Shown here one piece after another: positions 59,882 to 64,000 of a stretch of DNA of 64,000 nt (its first letter is position 1; every line of letters starts with the position of its first letter). Source of the DNA: CAUZIR01 sp034421295 (lineage in GTDB: Bacteria > Chloroflexota > Dehalococcoidia > Lucifugimonadales > UBA2962). The translations under genes and the position numbers were made by a program. Location: contig DAOUKM010000019.1 in NCBI GenBank assembly GCA_034421295.1, positions 325,572-389,571 of the forward strand. The letters are read 5' to 3'. The notes under the pieces are model-generated. The model searched no databases. It was given only the letters and a program-made list of their open reading frames with translations, and had not been told where the DNA came from.

Positions 59882-62638
59882 GTGTCTGAAGATCTGACAA
59901 TCACGATCGACGGGACGCAGGTCAAGGCCCGGCCCGGCCAGATGGTGCTGGAGGCGGCCATGGAGGCCGAGATATACATCCCGTACCTTTGCTATTACCC
60001 GGGGACCAAGCCTTTCGGGGCCTGCAGGATGTGCGTGGTCAACGTCGATGGGCGCCCCGGGGCGCCGGCGTCGTGTACGACCCCGGTTGCGCCTGACATG
60101 GTCGTCAGCACCAAGAGTCCCGAGGTGGTCGAGCTTCGCCGCGGCATCATGGACCTGTTGCTGTCCGAGCACCCGCACGGGTGCCTGACCTGTCACCGAA
60201 TCGAGCTGTGCGGGCCGGCTGACGTATGCCTGCGCCACGTGTCGGTGAACGATCGCTGCGTCACCTGCCCCAAGAATGAACGCTGCGAGCTCAAGGACAC
60301 CGCGCGCTGGCTCGAGATGGACCTTGAGACCCCCCTGACCTACCAGAACCGCGGCCTCCCGCAGAGCGTGGGGGACCCCTTCTGGGAAATGGACATGAAC
60401 CTTTGCATCGTGTGCGGAAGGTGCGTGCGCGTATGCGACGAGATCAGGGGCGACTCGGCGCTCACGTTCCTGAACCGGGCCGGCAAGACCCTGATCGGAA
60501 CCTCCCAGGGGACCTCGCTCCTGGAATCGGGCTGCGAGTTCTGCGGGGCCTGCATTGACGCGTGTCCCACCGGGGCGCTTGTGGAGCGCGACTACAAGTG
60601 GGACAAGGCCGTAAGGCAGGTCAAGTCCGTCTGCCCCCACTGCCCGGTGGGGTGCAATCTCAACCTGGAGATCAACAAGCGCAACAAGCTGATCCGGGCC
60701 GTCCCCGACCGGCACTCCGAGGCGAACCGCGGACAGGCGTGCTTCAAGGGCAAGTTCGGCCTCGACTTCGTCAACAGCAGAAAGCGGATCAAGACTCCGC
60801 TGGTGCGCGAGGACGGGGAGCTGCGTGAGGCGACGTGGACGGAGGCTCTCGACATCGTCGCGGACCGGCTGGCCGGCTTCAGGGGAGGGCGTGGCTATGC
60901 CATGCTTGCCTCGCCGAGGGGGACAAATGAGGACGCGTTCGTCGCCCAGAAGTTCGCCCGGTCCGTCATGGGCACCAACAATGTGGACGTCTCCTCGAAC
61001 GCCAGGCCCCAGCTCGTCGGGGTTCTCGGGCAGATGCTGGGACACCGGGCGGCCACGAACCCGATATGGGAGCTGGAATCGTCCAGGTGCATCCTGGTTG
61101 TCGGCAGCAACCTGACCGAGGAGCACAACGTCGTTGGCGTGCCGCTCAAGAAGGCCGTGAGGGAGGGCGCCAGGCTGATCGTCATAGACCCGCGCCAGAC
61201 CGAGCTGACGCGGTTCGCCGAGATCTGGCTCAGGCCGAGGCCGGGGAGCGAGGGCGCGCTGATCGGGGGTATGCTCAGGACGATCCTCGACGAGTCCCTC
61301 GACGACCACGGCTTTGTCGCCGACCACTGCGATAACGTCGCTGCGGTAAAGAACTCGGCGGCCGCCTTCGATCTGCTGAAGGTCTCGGTCGCCACCGGTA
61401 TCTCCGAGGAGCGCATCAGGGAGACGGCCCGGCTGTTCGCCTCGTCCGGCCCGGGGGCCGTCATCTACGGGCTGGAGACGGTGGACCCCGACGGGATCGA
61501 GCAATGCGTGCGCGCCATCGTCAACCTGGCTCTGGTGACGGGTAACGTGGGCAAGCCGTCGACGGGCCTTTATCCCCTCTTCATCGGGGCGAACGAGCAG
61601 GGGGCCAAGGATGTCGGTTGCACCCCGGACGCCCTTCCCGGGTACGTTGCCATCAGTGATGATGAGGGTCGAGAACGGTCTGAGAGGCGCGCCGGATACA
61701 AGGTGCCCGCTGCGCAAGGCATCGGCGTCTCACAGCTCGCTACGGCGATCTCGGATGGACGGGTAAAGGCGCTACACGTGATGGGCGAGGGAACATCGCT
61801 CAGGGACTTTGGACTGGCCGGGCTTGCGGATGCGCTGGGCAGGCTCGAACTGCTGGTGGTTCATTCCGCCTTCCGCGACGAGCTTTGCGAGAGCGCGGAC
61901 GTGGTGTTTCCCGCGACCACATTCGCCGAGACGGATGGTTCCTACACGAACATGGAGCGGCGCGTGCAGCTCCTGTCGCCGGGGATTGGACCGAAGGGCG
62001 ATCAGGACGTGGACTGGAGGATAGTTTCACAGATCGCAAGGCGAATGGGCGCCCCGGGATTCGAGTACGAGACGTGTGAGCAGGTCTTCACCGACCTGGC
62101 AAGACAGGCGCCGATCTACTCCGGCATGTCCCACGAGTTGCTCCGCAGGCGCCAGCTGCAGTGGCCTTGCCCCAACGGAGACACGCGTGGGACGCCCATC
62201 CTCAATCGCATAAGGAGCGAGGACGACAGGGCGGGCAGTTTCGCGTTGATCGACCTGATGCCCACCCCGGACCGCGCCGACCCCGAATATCCCCTGATCC
62301 TGGCGCCGGGGCGCATGCTCCTTCAATCCGACCGGCCGATGGAGATCGCCACGGTCAAGGGACGCAACTCGATCGTCCAGGAGGAGATGGTAGAGGTCCA
62401 CGCCGAAGATGCCGAGCGCCTTGGGCTGGGCGACGGCGACCTCGTAGATGTCGTCGGCCGTGAGAGCCGTGTGCGCGGCGTCGTCCACGTCAACGGCGTC
62501 CAGCCGGGCCTGGTTGCCACGACCGAGCTTTTCGGCAGGATGGCAACGATACTGGACGCGTCGGGCGGGCCGGACCCGATGCAGCACGCAGAGCGCCTTC
62601 GCCTGTCGCCGGTCCGCCTGGAACCGGTCTCCGAATAG
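59882..62638 (+). CDS. NuoG/formate-dehydrogenase-alpha-like iron-sulfur molybdopterin-fold protein
   Basis: A 918-residue protein. A [2Fe-2S] domain (Cys37, 48, 51, 65) is followed by a His/Cys cluster region with extra cysteines (GCLTCHRIELCGPADVCL and RCVTCPKNERCELKD). Two [4Fe-4S] sites follow (CIVCGRCVRVCDE, CEFCGACIDACPTGA). The molybdopterin-type domain begins with SVCPHCPVGCNLNLEI and GQACFKGKFGLDF. At the position of the formate dehydrogenase catalytic Cys or Sec (normally NNVDHCARxCH) it reads TNNVDVSSNARPQ. It therefore probably does not oxidise formate. The start is GTG 59882. Confidence 0.82.
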   Translation: MSEDLTITIDGTQVKARPGQMVLEAAMEAEIYIPYLCYYPGTKPFGACRMCVVNVDGRPGAPASCTTPVAPDMVVSTKSPEVVELRRGIMDLLLSEHPHGCLTCHRIELCGPADVCLRHVSVNDRCVTCPKNERCELKDTARWLEMDLETPLTYQNRGLPQSVGDPFWEMDMNLCIVCGRCVRVCDEIRGDSALTFLNRAGKTLIGTSQGTSLLESGCEFCGACIDACPTGALVERDYKWDKAVRQVKSVCPHCPVGCNLNLEINKRNKLIRAVPDRHSEANRGQACFKGKFGLDFVNSRKRIKTPLVREDGELREATWTEALDIVADRLAGFRGGRGYAMLASPRGTNEDAFVAQKFARSVMGTNNVDVSSNARPQLVGVLGQMLGHRAATNPIWELESSRCILVVGSNLTEEHNVVGVPLKKAVREGARLIVIDPRQTELTRFAEIWLRPRPGSEGALIGGMLRTILDESLDDHGFVADHCDNVAAVKNSAAAFDLLKVSVATGISEERIRETARLFASSGPGAVIYGLETVDPDGIEQCVRAIVNLALVTGNVGKPSTGLYPLFIGANEQGAKDVGCTPDALPGYVAISDDEGRERSERRAGYKVPAAQGIGVSQLATAISDGRVKALHVMGEGTSLRDFGLAGLADALGRLELLVVHSAFRDELCESADVVFPATTFAETDGSYTNMERRVQLLSPGIGPKGDQDVDWRIVSQIARRMGAPGFEYETCEQVFTDLARQAPIYSGMSHELLRRRQLQWPCPNGDTRGTPILNRIRSEDDRAGSFALIDLMPTPDRADPEYPLILAPGRMLLQSDRPMEIATVKGRNSIVQEEMVEVHAEDAERLGLGDGDLVDVVGRESRVRGVVHVNGVQPGLVATTELFGRMATILDASGGPDPMQHAERLRLSPVRLEPVSE

Positions 62639-62756
62639 GTTAGCCAAGCGCTCCGCGGTAAGGGTCGCTGCACTGTGGCTCGCAGCGGCCTTGTAAGGTA
62701 CCCCTGTGCATGTAACCATGGAAAGGTTGCTGCATGCGCAAGGCGCAGGAGGAAGT

Positions 62757-63542
62757 TTGGCCACAGAGGCTAGGATCGCCCAGATCAGGGCGCAGAGGGC
62801 GAGAAAGCTCCAGCAGGTAAAGGTCCTGAGGCGTGATGACATCACCCCCGACCTTCTGAAGATGTGGATCGAAAAACCGGAGGGATTCGCCTTCAAGCCG
62901 GGCCAGTACTGCACGATCGGTATCGACGGCATCGAGCGGGCCTATTCGATCGTTTCGGCCCCCTACGAGTCCGATCTGGAGCTGTTCGTAGAGCTGGTGC
63001 CGGCCGAGCATGGTGGCGTGCTGACCCCCCTTATCTGGGACCTTGAGGAGGGCGACACGGTCTCTATACGGCCGCGCGGCAAGGGTCTGTTCGTCTTCCA
63101 ACCGGAATGGCGAAACCACCTGATGCTGGCTACCGTGACCGGCGTCGTTCCCTATGTGAGCATCGTCCGCCAGTACCTGCATGACCTGGAGGACTGGGGC
63201 GAGCGGGGTGCAGAGCATCACCTGTACGTGCTGATGGGCGCGAGCTACGCCTCGGAGTTCGTCTACGACGCCGAGCTGATCGATCTGGCAGAGCGGTATC
63301 CTGACCTGATCACCTTCGTGCCGACCATAAGCCGGCCGGCCGAGCCGCGAAACGACGGGTGGACGGGCCAGACCGGTCGGGCCAACCAGGTGGCTGAACA
63401 GTACCTGGCCCGCTGGGGCCTTTCGCCGGAGGATTCCCTGATCTACGCGTGCGGCCACCCTGGCATGATCGAGGATGTAAAAGAGCGCCTTCTCCCCCGC
63501 GGGTACACCGTGGAGGAGGAGCGGTTCTGGAAAGAGGACTGA
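62757..63542 (+). CDS. Ferredoxin--NADP(+) reductase family protein
   Basis: A FAD/NAD(P)-binding oxidoreductase of about 261 residues. FAD-binding signature ERAYSIVSAPYES (RxYS), then GDTVSIRPRGKGLFV, the pyridine nucleotide region MLATVTGVVPYVSIVRQYL, and the end YACGHPGMIEDVKERLLPRG followed by EERFWKED. The terminal aromatic residue resembles bacterial Fpr. TTG at 62757 with AGGAGG four bases upstream is preferred; a GTG at 62706 would add 17 residues. It lies 118 bases after the NuoG-like gene and may exchange electrons with that complex through ferredoxin (inference). Confidence 0.85.
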   Translation: MATEARIAQIRAQRARKLQQVKVLRRDDITPDLLKMWIEKPEGFAFKPGQYCTIGIDGIERAYSIVSAPYESDLELFVELVPAEHGGVLTPLIWDLEEGDTVSIRPRGKGLFVFQPEWRNHLMLATVTGVVPYVSIVRQYLHDLEDWGERGAEHHLYVLMGASYASEFVYDAELIDLAERYPDLITFVPTISRPAEPRNDGWTGQTGRANQVAEQYLARWGLSPEDSLIYACGHPGMIEDVKERLLPRGYTVEEERFWKED

Positions 63543-63650
63543 TCCCCGGTCCGTAGCGTTCGACACCGGTGCCGGGCTCAAAGGCGGGTCCGGAAGGCGC
63601 CGCCACTGCGCTGCGGTGACCGGTCGGGTTCGCTGCCTTAGAATGGCGGC

Positions 63651-64000
63651 ATGAGCACCCCGGCCCGACGCCAGTACCTGCGCATAAAGGCCGAGCATCC
63701 GGACGAGCTCCTCCTGTTTCGAATGGGGGACTTTTACGAGACCTTCGATGAGGATGCCGAGGTCCTCGCCCGCGACCTGGAGATCGCACTCACCTCGCGC
63801 GAGTTCGGCAAGGGCGAGCGCGTCCCCCTCGCCGGCATCCCCTATCACTCTCTTGAGAACTACCTTGGCAGGCTGATCAAGTGCGGCCACAGGGTCGCTC
63901 TCTGCGAGCAGACCTCGGATCCATCCACTTCAAAGGGCCTGGTCGACAGGGAGGTGGTAAGGGTCGTCACCCCGGGCACCGTGGTTGAGGAGTCGATACT
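63651..64000 (+). CDS. mutS: DNA mismatch repair protein MutS (partial, runs off the window)
   Basis: Only the first 116 residues are inside the window. They form the MutS N-terminal mismatch-recognition domain: RRQYLRIKAEHPDELLLFRM, then GDFYETFDEDAEVLARDLEI, ALTSREFGKGERVPLAGIPYH, SLENYLGRLIKCGHRVALCE, VVRVVTPGTVVE. The Phe-x-Glu mismatch wedge is changed or shifted relative to the usual GDFYE position, which is present as GDFYETF. The ATG at 63651 gives a family-like start. Confidence 0.93.
   Translation, partial: MSTPARRQYLRIKAEHPDELLLFRMGDFYETFDEDAEVLARDLEIALTSREFGKGERVPLAGIPYHSLENYLGRLIKCGHRVALCEQTSDPSTSKGLVDREVVRVVTPGTVVEESI

Noticed and set aside
59276..61717. 813-codon open frame antisense to the nuoF/NuoG-like genes.
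   Set aside because: Shadow of highly biased codon usage in the real genes; no domain, no start context.
59882..62638. Selenocysteine or cysteine formate dehydrogenase.
   Set aside because: No in-frame TGA occurs, and the catalytic Cys/Sec-His pair is absent; the family-wide motif is changed.

Overview
The window looks like a GC-rich piece of a Chloroflexota chromosome, most likely the SAR202/Dehalococcoidia lineage. This is inferred from gene content: DUF2298 and TIGR03663 membrane proteins side by side, a SepIVA-like coiled-coil gene next to coaD, luciferase-like monooxygenases, tandem phosphotriesterase-family and SelA-like enzymes, and a DUF3179-type lipoprotein. No phage, insertion sequence, CRISPR array, rRNA or tRNA gene was recognised. 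Start codons are varied (ATG, GTG, TTG and probably AUC and CUG/AUU), stop/start overlaps are common, and near-perfect TATAAT boxes precede several housekeeping operons.

Layout. 0-5 kb: partial lipoprotein, rpsF-ssb-rpsR, a membrane-anchored parvulin foldase, a small Spx/ArsC-family gene with an in-frame UGA (probable selenoprotein), then sepIVA-like, coaD and rsmD on the minus strand. 5-10.7 kb: lysS; acpS, nnrDE and menG/ubiE (minus); folD. 11-17.7 kb: two phosphotriesterase-like hydrolases and an SDR (minus), queA, a SelA-like PLP enzyme and an Ldh2-type dehydrogenase. 17.7-29.1 kb, all minus: D-aminoacylase, PAP2 phosphatase, membrane protein, ilvE, unknown acidic protein, moeA, pheT, pheS, amidohydrolase, luciferase-like oxidoreductase. 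29.3-34 kb: rph, then rpmH-rnpA-yidD-PQQ lipoprotein-yidC-jag. 34-43 kb: two crotonases and an acyl-CoA ligase in one operon, serS, a second SelA-like enzyme, a second luciferase-like oxidoreductase, a mannose-1-phosphate guanylyltransferase and an amidohydrolase. 43-49 kb: FIST protein, thpR, zinc-ribbon miniprotein, sortase, LysR regulator with a divergent 50-residue ORF and strong terminator, ftsY. 49-64 kb: two large membrane glycosyltransferase-like proteins, a membrane-anchored sulfite-oxidase-family enzyme, a flippase-like protein, an FAD oxidoreductase, NuoE/NuoF/NuoG-like proteins with a ferredoxin-NADP reductase, and the start of mutS.

How the genes fit together. Several groups concern information processing and membrane protein biogenesis (ribosomal proteins, synthetases, RNase PH, RNase P, YidC/YidD/Jag, FtsY, a foldase). 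A second theme is small-molecule catabolism typical of oligotrophic marine Chloroflexota (phosphotriesterase-like, amidohydrolase, crotonase, acyl-CoA ligase, luciferase-like enzymes). A third is cell-envelope glycan or lipid assembly (GDP-mannose synthesis, DUF2298/TIGR03663, flippase, UGM-like flavoprotein, sortase).

The most notable observation is the 114-codon Spx/ArsC-like gene at 2951-3295. Its UGA falls exactly where the family has its catalytic cysteine (U-T-T-C in place of C-x-x-C), and a 12-bp bacterial SECIS-like hairpin follows at the expected distance. Conventional gene calling would report only a truncated 91-residue fragment.
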